From: JADGHX01 sp035760965 | GTDB taxonomy: Bacteria > Pseudomonadota > Gammaproteobacteria > Steroidobacterales > Steroidobacteraceae | DNA: 64,000 nucleotides | Reading direction: 5' to 3' | NCBI GenBank assembly: GCA_035760965.1 | Contig: DASTRY010000039.1 | Span: forward strand, 150,044-214,043 | Shown here: positions 1 to 7,793 of the stretch, one piece after another | How positions within the stretch are numbered: position 1 is the first letter of the stretch | Layout of the letters: every line of letters begins with the position of its first letter | The notes under the pieces: generated by a model | The model's input: the letters and a program-made list of their open reading frames with translations, nothing else | Told to the model about the DNA's origin: nothing | Database searches by the model: none | Translations under genes and position numbers: made by a program

Positions 1-92
1 TCCGGCGCGAGCAGTCCAACTTCCGCCATGCGGTAGTACTCCCCCACCGTGATGCGATGCCGACGCGGGAACTCGTCCATTGCAACACTCAT
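1..92 (-). CDS. Uma2-family (DUF820) putative endonuclease, N-terminal fragment
   Basis: Only the first 30 codons are inside the window; the gene continues past the left edge. The start reads MSVAMDEFPRRHRITVGEYY followed by RMAEVGLLAP. This matches the usual opening of Uma2/DUF820 proteins: a short head, then a T-V-x-E-Y-x-x-M-A-E-x-G-(I/L)-L stretch that precedes the PD-(D/E)XK-like nuclease fold. The catalytic residues lie outside the window. ATG at 92 is taken as start; a second ATG at 80 is in the same frame. Uma2 proteins are abundant, often expanded families of unclear role. The family call is inferred from 30 residues only. Confidence 0.6.
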   Translation of the reverse strand, partial: MSVAMDEFPRRHRITVGEYYRMAEVGLLAP

Positions 93-381
93 ACAAATGT
101 TCCGAGAACTTCAGTCTACCGCGACGACGACTTCACTAGGCTCAAAGTTTGGAGCCGAACGCATGCGGCGGCGAGACGGATTCGCGGTGGAAACGAGCAC
201 AAATGACTGCACCACAGCAGCATTCACGCTAGCGTTTGTCTGCAGCGGTGAAGACTAGTGGTCTTCGCAGCCGTGTCGCGCGTGGGGCTGAACGCACGCG
301 TCCACCGCTTGCGCAGATGACACCGCGACAAATCTGGCCTGATATGCGACGCTTTCTCGCAAGGAAGAGCGAGCAGTCACC
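93..381. other. Non-coding stretch between divergent genes
   Basis: About 290 bases separate the divergent Uma2-like gene and the esterase gene, and should hold both promoters. The only structure seen is a short inverted repeat, GAAGAC / GTCTTC, around 251-267 with a 5-base loop and no T-run. The frames open here have no recognisable protein similarity. Confidence 0.5.
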
Positions 382-1047
382 ATGACGAACGTCGAAACCA
401 TCGAAGTCGAAACAGGCAAGCAACCGACCGGGAGCGTCATCTGGATGCACGGCCTCGGCGCCGACGGGCACGATTTCGAGCCCATCGTGCCGGAGCTCGT
501 GCGACCGAACGAGCGAGCGCTGCGCTTCGTATTTCCGAATGCGCCGGTGCGCACCGTGACCATCAACGCCGGCTATGCGATGCGCGCGTGGTACGACATC
601 ATCGGCATCGATCGTCATTCGCAGCAGGACGAGGCCGGGATTCGCGCCTCCGACGCGATCGTGCGCGGGCTCATCCGGCGGGAGAACGAGCGCGGCATCC
701 CGACGAACCGCATCGTGCTCGCCGGATTCTCGCAAGGCGGGGCCATGTCGCTCATGACCGGCACGCGCTATCCGGAGAAGCTCGCGGGGATCATGGCGCT
801 GTCGTGCTACATGCTGCTCGCGCCGAAGCTCGAGGCCGAACGCTCGAGCGCGAATGGCGCCACGCCGATCTTCATGGCGCACGGCACGCAGGACCCGGTG
901 GTGCCCTACGCGCTCGGCGAGGAATCGCGTCAGCTCTTGGAGAAGCTCGGCTATCCCGTCGAATGGCACAGCTATCCGATGCCGCATTCCGTGTGCGTGG
1001 AGGAAGTGGCGGACATCGCGGCGTGGCTGCGGCGGGTGCTCCCGTAG
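382..1047 (+). CDS. Alpha/beta hydrolase, carboxylesterase/acyl-protein thioesterase type
   Basis: A 221-residue cytoplasmic serine hydrolase of the dienelactone-hydrolase/phospholipase-carboxylesterase family. The oxyanion region HGLGADG is at 23-29. The nucleophile elbow GFSQGG puts Ser at 117, and the remaining triad members are Asp171 (GTQDPVVPY) and His202 (PMPHSV). Length and motif spacing match bacterial EstB/YpfH-like esterases of 210-230 residues that hydrolyse short-chain esters. No signal peptide is visible. The start ATG follows a purine-rich AAGGAAGAG somewhat upstream. It stands alone, convergent with argE. The substrate cannot be read from sequence; an acyl-protein thioesterase role is possible but unproven. 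Confidence 0.85.
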   Translation: MTNVETIEVETGKQPTGSVIWMHGLGADGHDFEPIVPELVRPNERALRFVFPNAPVRTVTINAGYAMRAWYDIIGIDRHSQQDEAGIRASDAIVRGLIRRENERGIPTNRIVLAGFSQGGAMSLMTGTRYPEKLAGIMALSCYMLLAPKLEAERSSANGATPIFMAHGTQDPVVPYALGEESRQLLEKLGYPVEWHSYPMPHSVCVEEVADIAAWLRRVLP

Positions 1048-1119
1048 GCTAGCGAGCGGACCGCGTCCCGGAGAGGCTCGGCTGCGACCCGCTCGATCAC
1101 GGCACGCGCAACCGCGGTT

Positions 1120-2280
1120 TCAGCTGGCGCACTGTCGTGCGATCGCGCGATCGAGAAACGCCTCGCACGCCTGCAGCTCCGAGCGCTCGATGAACTCGTC
1201 GGGCTTGTGAGCGTGCTCGATGCTGCCCGGGCCGCACACCACCGTCGACCAGCCCGCCCGCTGAAACTGGCCGCCTTCCGTCGCGAACGGGACGGTCGTC
1301 GTCTCATCGCTCGAGCGTGAGACCGCGCGTGCGAGCTGCTCGGCCACTCCATGATCCGCTGCGAGCGGCGGCACGTCGGCCAGCACTTTCGTCTCGATCG
1401 AGCAGCGCTTGCCTTCGGCCTCGAGCCGTCGTCGTTCGCGCTCGGCGAGCTCACTCAGCGCCGTGAGGATGCGCTCGGGCGATTCGCCCGGCAGCACGCG
1501 AATGTCCCAGGTGAACTCGCATTGACCGGCGAGGATGTTCGTCGCCGTGCCCCCGTGGATCGTATTCACGCTGACGGTCGTGTACGGCGGAACGAAACAC
1601 GACGGCTGCCCCGCGCCGCGCGCCGCCAGCTCACGCGCGATCTCACCCAAGCGCGTGATCAGCTCCGCAGCCACCATCACCGCGCTCACCCCCTGATGCG
1701 TCAGGCTCGAATGAGCCTCCGATCCGTTCACGATCGTGCGGCTCGTGCAGATGCCCTTGTGCTCGTTTGCGACGCGCATGCTCGTCGGCTCGCCCACGAT
1801 GACCGCCGCAGGCTGCGGAATGCGCTCGCGCGCAGCGGCGATCATGCGCGGCGCGCCGAGACAGCCGATCTCCTCGTCATACGAAAACATGAAGTGCACC
1901 GGCCGCGTGAGCTTTGCCGCTCGCAACGCCGGCACGCGTGACAATGCCGCCGCAATGAAGCCCTTCATGTCGCAGGCCCCACGGGCATAGAGCCGCGAGC
2001 CGCGCGCAGTGAGCACGAACGGATCGCTGCTCCACGCTTGCCCGTCGACCGGCACGACATCCGTGTGCCCCGAGAGCACGAGCCCGCCCGCGACTTCCGG
2101 CCCGATGCTCGCGAACAGATTCGACTTGCGACCGGTATCGTCGTGCACGAGATGCGAGGCGACGCCGTGATCGTCGAGAAAGTTGCGCACCCAGTCGATG
2201 AGCGGCAGGTTCGAATCGCGCGACACCGTCGGGCATGCCACGAGTCGCTCGAGAATCTCGACCGTACCGAGTGCGGCCAT
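1120..2280 (-). CDS. argE: Acetylornithine deacetylase
   Basis: Cytoplasmic M20-family zinc hydrolase (386 aa) that removes acetate from N-acetyl-L-ornithine in arginine biosynthesis. Metal-site motifs are present: GHTDVVPVDG with His72 and Asp74, bridging Asp104 in ARGACDMKG, and the catalytic Glu pair E136-E137 in SYDEEIGC. Length equals the usual 380-390. Its ATG overlaps the stop of the upstream cyclase-family gene (TGATG), so the two are translationally coupled. No other arginine gene is nearby, so the call rests on the protein. Related M20 enzymes such as succinyl-diaminopimelate desuccinylase are less likely from the N-terminal sequence. Confidence 0.85.
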   Translation of the reverse strand: MAALGTVEILERLVACPTVSRDSNLPLIDWVRNFLDDHGVASHLVHDDTGRKSNLFASIGPEVAGGLVLSGHTDVVPVDGQAWSSDPFVLTARGSRLYARGACDMKGFIAAALSRVPALRAAKLTRPVHFMFSYDEEIGCLGAPRMIAAARERIPQPAAVIVGEPTSMRVANEHKGICTSRTIVNGSEAHSSLTHQGVSAVMVAAELITRLGEIARELAARGAGQPSCFVPPYTTVSVNTIHGGTATNILAGQCEFTWDIRVLPGESPERILTALSELAERERRRLEAEGKRCSIETKVLADVPPLAADHGVAEQLARAVSRSSDETTTVPFATEGGQFQRAGWSTVVCGPGSIEHAHKPDEFIERSELQACEAFLDRAIARQCAS

Positions 2281-2942
2281 CAGGGCACCTGCGCGAAGGC
2301 GCGCACCGGGAACGTTCCGACGCCTTTGAATTTCGGGGGCACGGCGGTGAACGTGAACCCGCGCTCGGGCAAGCGCTCGAGCCCGCGCAGGTGCTCGACG
2401 ATGAGGATTTCCTCACGCAGCAGCGTGGTGTGCACGGGCCGGCTATTTCGCGTGCGCGTGTCGTCGATGTTGTGCGAGTCGATGCCCACGAGGACCGCGC
2501 CTCGATCGCGCAGCCGCTCGGCGGCTTCGCCGGTCAGAAAGGAGTGGTTCTCGAAGTACCGCTCGGTGTTCCAGTACCGGCTCCAGCCCGTGTCGACCAG
2601 CACCGCTTTACCCCGCACGTCCACGTCATCGAAGTCGCTCGCCCGCACCTCGATGCGCGAGCGATGATCCACCCGCACGACGACTGCCGGGATGTTCACG
2701 AAGCGCTCGAGCGCGGTCTCGCTGAGGTCCTTGCCGTCCGCGTAGCGATGAAAGGGACAGTCGATGTACGTGCCCGTATTGGACACCATCTCGATCCGGC
2801 CGATCTGGAATTCCGTGCCGCCCTCGTAGTGCGGGCGCGAGGCCTCGCGGCTCAAGTAATCGCAGATCACGGGCGCCGGCAGCCCCTTGAACGTGACGAG
2901 ACCGTCGAAAATCGTATGGCTCAGATCGATCAGTCCAGGCAT
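2280..2942 (-). CDS. Cyclase-family protein (kynurenine-formamidase fold)
   Basis: A 220-residue protein of the PF04199 cyclase family, whose best known members are metal-dependent kynurenine formamidases. The opening LIDLSHTIFDGLVTFKGLP is typical. The metal motif normally reads HxGTHxDxPxH; here the segment is SNTGTYIDCPFHRYADG, so the last Asp and His are kept while two earlier His positions are Asn/Ser and Tyr. A second motif, VLVGIDSHNIDD, is present. The gene is coupled to argE by a TGATG overlap. The altered motif suggests a different substrate or metal geometry, so kynurenine formamidase activity should not be assumed. Confidence 0.75.
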   Translation of the reverse strand: MPGLIDLSHTIFDGLVTFKGLPAPVICDYLSREASRPHYEGGTEFQIGRIEMVSNTGTYIDCPFHRYADGKDLSETALERFVNIPAVVVRVDHRSRIEVRASDFDDVDVRGKAVLVDTGWSRYWNTERYFENHSFLTGEAAERLRDRGAVLVGIDSHNIDDTRTRNSRPVHTTLLREEILIVEHLRGLERLPERGFTFTAVPPKFKGVGTFPVRAFAQVP

Positions 2943-3042
2943 GAAGCGTCTCCGATAGACGACGCATTGTAGCCGCCGCGCATCCAGAGCGCGGCCGTGC
3001 CCGTAAGCGCCTTCGGGGAATCGTTGGATTCAGGGGTTTCTC

Positions 3043-3648
3043 ATGCATCGCACGGGGATTTCACGTCTGCTGGTGGCACTCGCCATGCTGGCCGCGGTGG
3101 CCGGGTGTGTCTCGATGGGCGGCAAGAGCTCGCGGCCGCTGAAAGCGGTCTCGTACGTCGACCTGCCGCGCTACATGGGCGGCTGGTTCGTCATTGCGAA
3201 CATCCCGACCTCCCGCGAGAAGGATTGCGTCGACTCGATCGAGGGCTACGCGATGCGGCCGGATGGGCGCATCGACAACAAATTCGCGTGCCGGGACGGC
3301 AGCTTCAGCGCGCCGATGAAGCGCAGAGTGAGCACGATCGCGACCGTCTACGACACGCAGAGCAACGCGGAGTGGCGCGTGCCGTTCTATCGCGTGCTCA
3401 ACGTGAAGTACGTCGTCGTCGATCTCGACCCGAACTATCGCTGGGCGGTGGTCGGGCATCCGAGCCGGCGCTACGGCTGGATCCTGTCGCGCAGCCGGAC
3501 GCTGCCGGACGAGACCTACGCCGGCATCATGCAGCGGCTCGCCGAGCAGGGCTACGACACGAGCAAATTCCAGAAGGTCCCGCAGGGACCCGGCGGACCC
3601 ACCATCCCGACAACGGCGCGCCGCTCGTTCTTCTCGATCTTCAGGTGA
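3043..3648 (+). CDS. Lipocalin-family outer membrane lipoprotein (Blc-like)
   Basis: A 201-residue exported protein. The N-terminus is a lipoprotein signal: basic MHRTGISR, hydrophobic LLVALAMLAAV, then the lipobox VAGC with the lipidated Cys near residue 22. The lipocalin signature GGWFVIANIP (G-x-W) lies near residue 46, followed by alternating strands and the motif YVVVDLDPNYRWAVVGHPSRRYGWILSRS typical of Blc-type bacterial lipocalins (structurally conserved RYGWILSR). Blc proteins bind lysophospholipids or fatty acids at the outer membrane. The 3' end overlaps the convergent CmcJ-like gene by 8 bases. Confidence 0.85.
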   Translation: MHRTGISRLLVALAMLAAVAGCVSMGGKSSRPLKAVSYVDLPRYMGGWFVIANIPTSREKDCVDSIEGYAMRPDGRIDNKFACRDGSFSAPMKRRVSTIATVYDTQSNAEWRVPFYRVLNVKYVVVDLDPNYRWAVVGHPSRRYGWILSRSRTLPDETYAGIMQRLAEQGYDTSKFQKVPQGPGGPTIPTTARRSFFSIFR

Positions 3649-4471
3649 TGAACGAGATCGTGCGGATTTCGATGCTCTCCCGCGGCGGCGCATCGGCGGG
3701 CGCCGTGGGATCGTCGAGCGCGGTGTGACCGGTCCACTGCACGCGCGTGCGATCCGAGTCGAAGAGCTTGAACGCGAGGACCTCGTCCGGCTCCATCCGC
3801 GGCACGTAGTACCAGCGATGGCGCGGGCTGTAGCTCAAGTTGTAGCCGAACAGCGAAGGGCGCTGCGGATCGTTCAGCCCGCCGCGCACCTCGCTGTCGT
3901 GCAGGTCCGTCGCCGCGACCGACGAGGCGTCGCATAGCGCGAGCGGCGTGCGATAGACGGTGCGGATCGGCCGCCACAGATTCATCAGGACGACGCGCCG
4001 CTCGAGCCACGGCGCGGCCGCCTCGCGCCCGAGGATGTCCTCGGCGAACTGGCGCACCGTGCGCTCACCATAATCCACGTGGGCGCCGTACGCCGGCTTG
4101 CGCCCATCGCCGACCGTCGCACCGTCGCTGCGCGCGATCTCACCGAACACGAGCACCTTCTGCGCGCCGAGCAGGCGCTTCACCAAGGCCTCGATCTCTG
4201 CGTAGTAAATTCGACGCACCTCGTCGGCGTCGTAGAAGTTCCTGACAGCGCTCGGCTCCCGCAGCAAAACGAACCCGTTTCGCTCCAGAGACAACTCACC
4301 GATGTGGCGCCGTAGATTCGCGACGCGCACCCGATGCTCCTCCGCCGGCCAGTACGAGCGCTCGCGATCCGTCGGATAGAAAACCGCCTTCTCGCCGGCG
4401 ACGACATAGCGAATCGTCGCTTCGAGCCCGTCGCTCTGCCTATCAGTGGCAAGCGTATGAGTTGTACTCAT
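3641..4471 (-). CDS. CmcJ/NvfI-family oxidoreductase
   Basis: A 276-residue protein of the family founded by cephamycin CmcJ and fungal NvfI/AsaB, related to non-haem iron 2-oxoglutarate-type oxygenases. Visible family features are the N-terminal YVVAGEKAVFYP segment, the central AYGAHVDYGERTV with the likely metal-binding His-x-Asp, and the late LWRPIRTVYRTPLALCDASS and RWYYVPRMEPDEVLAFKLFDS blocks. ATG at 4471 is preferred because the sequence upstream is Arg-rich and unlike the family. It is divergent from a TetR regulator that probably controls it. The substrate is unknown; family members act on small, often toxic or secondary metabolites. Confidence 0.75.
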   Translation of the reverse strand: MSTTHTLATDRQSDGLEATIRYVVAGEKAVFYPTDRERSYWPAEEHRVRVANLRRHIGELSLERNGFVLLREPSAVRNFYDADEVRRIYYAEIEALVKRLLGAQKVLVFGEIARSDGATVGDGRKPAYGAHVDYGERTVRQFAEDILGREAAAPWLERRVVLMNLWRPIRTVYRTPLALCDASSVAATDLHDSEVRGGLNDPQRPSLFGYNLSYSPRHRWYYVPRMEPDEVLAFKLFDSDRTRVQWTGHTALDDPTAPADAPPRESIEIRTISFIT

Positions 4472-4585
4472 CTTCATCCACGCAGCGAACGGTGACTGGA
4501 CCGCTCGCGGGACTCTACTACACAATCGCGCGCGCAGGCCTTGCACACAGCAGGCCGCAAACCCTCATCACCACGGACACATCAC

Positions 4586-5329
4586 ATGACGCGAGCGCGC
4601 GCCACGGCTCTGAGACCCCGCGTACAGCCGCCCGCGGCGAGCGAGATCACGCATACGCGGTTTCTCGTCTCCGCCGAGCGCCTGTTCTGCGTGCACGGAT
4701 ATGAAGGCACCAAAATCCGTGCGATCGCGAAGCTCTCCAACGCCAATCTCGGAATGCTGTCGCACTACTGGGGCAGCAAGCGCGCCCTGTTCCGCGAAGT
4801 GTTCGAGCGGCGCTTGAAGCCGATTCACGACGAGCACATGCGCCGCTTTCGCGAGCTGGACAAAGCCATGCGCGCCGGCAAGCCGGTCAGCATCGTCGAT
4901 GTCCTCAAGGCCCAGATCGAGCCGAGCTTCATCCTGCCGGGCACGCCGCCGGCGGATGCACCGGGCGTGCGCCTGCTGCTCGGGCGCGCGCTCGTCGATC
5001 CCTCGCCCGAGGTCGTGAAGGTGATGGGCGAGATCTTCAGCGAATCCGCGAACCTGTTCTTCTCGCTGTTGCGCCGGGTGAGCCCCAACGTGGATCAAAG
5101 TGAGTTCTACTGGCGCGCGAACTGCGTCGTCGGTGCCTTCACGTTCGCGGAGTCCTATACGGAGCGCCTCACGCAGTTCATCGACGAGGACCTGACGGAG
5201 ATCGACTGGGCCACGGTGGCCAATCACGTCGTGCGTTTCCTCGCCGCCGGCATGCGCGCACCGAGCGTTGCGCCAGGCGAACGCAACCGCAAGCCCGGCG
5301 CGAGGCGCCGGAAAGCGTCGTCCCGCTAG
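4586..5329 (+). CDS. TetR-family transcriptional regulator
   Basis: A 247-residue one-component repressor. After an unstructured basic head, the HTH (roughly residues 20-65) reads ...AERLFCVHGYEGTKIRAIAK and then LSNANLGMLSHYWGSKRALF, with the expected Y/H-W/F-x-S/N-K-x-x-L-F end of the recognition region. The rest resembles the ligand-binding domains of the CecR/YbiH type (DPSPEVVKVMGEIFSES, ESYTERLTQF). ATG at 4586 is chosen because it opens the HTH-proximal head; an upstream ATG at 4541 would add 15 residues. It is divergent from the CmcJ-like gene with a 114-base shared promoter region, which suggests it regulates that gene. The ligand is unknown. Confidence 0.85.
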   Translation: MTRARATALRPRVQPPAASEITHTRFLVSAERLFCVHGYEGTKIRAIAKLSNANLGMLSHYWGSKRALFREVFERRLKPIHDEHMRRFRELDKAMRAGKPVSIVDVLKAQIEPSFILPGTPPADAPGVRLLLGRALVDPSPEVVKVMGEIFSESANLFFSLLRRVSPNVDQSEFYWRANCVVGAFTFAESYTERLTQFIDEDLTEIDWATVANHVVRFLAAGMRAPSVAPGERNRKPGARRRKASSR

Positions 5330-5537
5330 CGCGCAGCCGCCGGCAGTCGTGCTCGGCGGCGCCAACGCGTCGCGCCGGTGCATCGGCTCGTTCGTCGCAA
5401 CGCGCAGTCACTCGAGCGCGCGGGCCTCTTTCCTGCTGCGCCTAGGGCGCGGACGGTCCCCCCGCCGGTAGATGCCCGCTCGTCCTGCAGCCACTAGACT
5501 CGGCCAGGCACTTACCGCTCGCCACGAGGAGTTGCGC

Positions 5538-6236
5538 TTGATCGACGTGTATTTCTGGCCCACCGGCAACGGTAAGAAGATCACGATCATGCTCGAGGAG
5601 GTCGAGCTGCCCTACCGGATCATCCCGGTGAACATCAACAAGGGTGATCAGTTCACGCCGGAGTACGACGCGATCAATCCGAACAACAGGATGCCGGCGA
5701 TCGTCGATCCGGACGCCGAGGACGGCCCGCTCGTCATCTTCGAGTCCGGTGCGATTCTGCAATACCTCGCCGAGAAAACGGGCCGGCTCCTGCCGCGCGA
5801 CCTGCACGGCAAGTATCGCGTGTTGCAATGGGTCTACTGGCAGGTCGGCGGGCTCGGGCCGATGGCGGGCCAGGCGCATCACTTCCTCAAGTACGCGCCG
5901 CAGAAGATCGAATACGCCATGCATCGGTTCCGAACCGAAACGGCGCGCCTGTACAAGGTGATGGACAAGCAGCTTGCGCGCCACGAATTTCTCGCAGGCG
6001 ACTACTCGATCGCGGACATCGCGGCGTGGCCGTGGGTCGTGCGCCACGACTGGCAGGAACAGAACCTCGATGACTTCCCGCATGTCAAACGCTGGTTCGC
6101 GGCGGTGGGCGCCCGCCCCGCCGTGCAGCGAGGCGCGAACGCCGGTGCCGACCTGCAGGCCGCCGCGGCCACGATGACCGACGAGGACAAGAAACGCCTG
6201 TTCAACCTGCGCGACCAGGACTTCAAGAATGGATGA
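5538..6236 (+). CDS. Glutathione S-transferase (YfcG/YghU-like)
   Basis: A 232-residue GST. The thioredoxin-like N-domain (1-80) reads IDVYFWPTGNGKKITIMLEE with later IFESGAILQYLAEKTG, the E-S-G/A-x-I-L motif that binds the gamma-glutamyl part of glutathione. The C-domain carries FLAGDYSIADIAAWPWV, the N-capping box of GST helix 6. The start is called at TTG 5538, giving MIDVYFWPTGNG. GAGGAG lies six bases upstream, and longer starts in the same frame add an unrelated Ala/Arg-rich leader. YfcG-type enzymes reduce disulfides using glutathione. The last 8 bases overlap the HtrA-like gene, so the two are probably co-transcribed. Confidence 0.88.
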   Translation: MIDVYFWPTGNGKKITIMLEEVELPYRIIPVNINKGDQFTPEYDAINPNNRMPAIVDPDAEDGPLVIFESGAILQYLAEKTGRLLPRDLHGKYRVLQWVYWQVGGLGPMAGQAHHFLKYAPQKIEYAMHRFRTETARLYKVMDKQLARHEFLAGDYSIADIAAWPWVVRHDWQEQNLDDFPHVKRWFAAVGARPAVQRGANAGADLQAAAATMTDEDKKRLFNLRDQDFKNG

Positions 6237-7203
6237 CACGATCGAGTGGGCTTTCCCGGAAGCCCTGCAACCCAAGCCGCAGTCGCTGAGCTTCGATCTC
6301 GAGCAGGCGCTCGATGCCGTCGTGCTCGTGCATGCGGAGGTGCCCGAGGACGCGTTCACGGCCTCGATCCTCGGGGTCAAGCGGCTCGGCAGCGGCGTCG
6401 TGATCCGTCCCGACGGGCTCGTGCTGACCATCGGCTACCTCATCACCGAGGCCGAGACCATCTGGCTCACGACGCGCGACGGCACGGTGGTCCCCGCGCA
6501 CGCTCTCGCATACGACTACGTAACGGGCTTCGGCCTCGTGGCGCCGCTCGGCCGCGTCTCGCTGCCGGTGATCGAGCGCGGCACGACCGCGACGGCGCCG
6601 ATCGGCTCCGAGGTGCTCGTGCTCAGTCACGGCGGTCGGGGGCACACGCTCACCGCGCGGATCGTCGACAAGCGCGAGTTCGCAGGCTACTGGGAATATC
6701 TGCTCGATGAAGCGGTGTTCACGGCGCCGGCGCACCCGCATTGGTCCGGCGCGGCGCTCGTCGGCATGGACGGCAAGCTGCTCGGCATCGGCTCGCTGCT
6801 CGTGCAGGAACCGATCGGCGGCGAATCCATTGACGCTAACATGTTCGTTCCGATCGACCTGCTCGAGCCGATCCTCGATGACTTATCGAGGATGGGACGA
6901 GCGGCCCGGACGCCGCGCCCGTGGTTGGGCCTGTACGCCACCGAATCCCAGGGTCAGCTCGTCGTGAACGGCCTCGCGACCGACGGCCCCGCGGCCCGCG
7001 CCGGCGTCCGTCTGGGCGATCGGGTGCTCGAGGTGGCCGGCCAGCGCGTCAGCGGCCTGCCGGATCTGCTCCGCAAGGTGTGGCGTCTCGGCCCGGCGGG
7101 CACCGACATTCCGCTCACGCTCGCGCGCGGCCCGTCCCGCTCGCGTGTTCACGTGCGCTCCAAGGATCGTGACGAGCTGCTGAAGAAGCCGCTCCGTCAC
7201 TAG
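6229..7203 (+). CDS. HtrA/S1C-like PDZ protein lacking the catalytic triad
   Basis: A 324-residue protein with a trypsin-like S1C core (about 45-210) and one PDZ domain (about 228-315). The landmarks of HtrA proteases align but are altered. GSGVVIRPDGLVLTIGYLI has Tyr70 where the catalytic His belongs, DYVTGFGLV has Gly100 at the Asp position, and HWSGAALVG keeps only the Ser (173) of GNSGG. The PDZ carries ARAGVRLGDRVLEVAGQRVSG. There is no signal peptide, so it should be cytoplasmic. It overlaps the upstream GST gene by 8 bases. Proteolytic activity is unlikely; a scaffold, chaperone or peptide-binding role is inferred. Confidence 0.75.
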   Translation: MDDTIEWAFPEALQPKPQSLSFDLEQALDAVVLVHAEVPEDAFTASILGVKRLGSGVVIRPDGLVLTIGYLITEAETIWLTTRDGTVVPAHALAYDYVTGFGLVAPLGRVSLPVIERGTTATAPIGSEVLVLSHGGRGHTLTARIVDKREFAGYWEYLLDEAVFTAPAHPHWSGAALVGMDGKLLGIGSLLVQEPIGGESIDANMFVPIDLLEPILDDLSRMGRAARTPRPWLGLYATESQGQLVVNGLATDGPAARAGVRLGDRVLEVAGQRVSGLPDLLRKVWRLGPAGTDIPLTLARGPSRSRVHVRSKDRDELLKKPLRH

Positions 7204-7215
7204 AACGCCGTGCCC

Positions 7216-7494
7216 TCAGCGCGAGCTCGATGCGATTCCGAGACGGCGTTCAAGCTGTCCGACCAGCGCGGAGGGCGATACTTGCAGGGCCCGCGACAGC
7301 CGGCAGAGCACGGTGATCGTGGGCGAGTGGATCCCGCATTCGATCTGACTGATGTAGGTGCGGTCGACATGCGACTTCATCGACAACGTCGACTGCGACC
7401 AGCCGCGCGCCAGGCGCTGCTTGCGGAGAATTTCGCCGAATCGTCGGCTGATCATGTTCTTGCGCAGGGTTGCCGCCGTTTGTGCCGCCGCCAC
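7216..7494 (-). CDS. XRE-family transcriptional regulator
   Basis: A small DNA-binding protein consisting essentially of one HTH_3 domain: RFGEILRKQRLARGWSQ, then STLSMKSHVDRTYISQIECG and SPTITVLCRLSRALQVSPS. The GTG start at 7494 is used because AAAGG sits just upstream in the end of the preceding gene; the alternative ATG at 7455 has no visible ribosome-binding site and would give 79 residues. It lies 5 bases behind a second XRE gene on the same strand, so the two form an operon. Tandem small XRE genes are common in phage-like, restriction-control or toxin-antitoxin settings, but no partner gene is seen here. Confidence 0.75.
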   Translation of the reverse strand: MAAAQTAATLRKNMISRRFGEILRKQRLARGWSQSTLSMKSHVDRTYISQIECGIHSPTITVLCRLSRALQVSPSALVGQLERRLGIASSSR

Positions 7495-7499
7495 GATGC

Positions 7500-7739
7500 T
7501 CAGCCTTTCAGTTCTTCTATGGTGCGGTTGAGCAGAAAGTCCGGCCGGACTTCCAGTCCTTCCGCGACGGCGAGCAGCACGGTCAGCGAGGGCTGCCGCC
7601 GCGCGCGTTCGAGGAGGGACGGGTACGTGCGCGAGATGCCGCTGCGGAACGCAAGTTCCTCTTGGCTGAGATTCTTGCGTTCCCGTACTTCCTTGAGAAC
7701 CTTGCCGAATGCCACCGCTGCCTTGCGATTGCGTGTCAC
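7500..7739 (-). CDS. XRE-family transcriptional regulator
   Basis: A 79-residue stand-alone HTH_3 protein. The HTH spans about 11-66: FGKVLKEVRERKNLSQEELA, FRSGISRTYPSLLERARRQP, SLTVLLAVAEGLEV. It is the first gene of a two-regulator operon and is divergent from a secreted hydrolase gene whose start lies 54 bases away, so the pair may autoregulate and control the hydrolase. The two paralogues share the same fold but differ in the recognition helix (SRTYPSLLE here, DRTYISQIE in its neighbour), suggesting related but not identical operators. There is no dimerisation or ligand domain. Confidence 0.8.
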   Translation of the reverse strand: MTRNRKAAVAFGKVLKEVRERKNLSQEELAFRSGISRTYPSLLERARRQPSLTVLLAVAEGLEVRPDFLLNRTIEELKG

Positions 7740-7793
7740 GGCATAACGATGCGATGTATGGGGACTCGTGCTCTACGGACAATAGTCGGAAAC

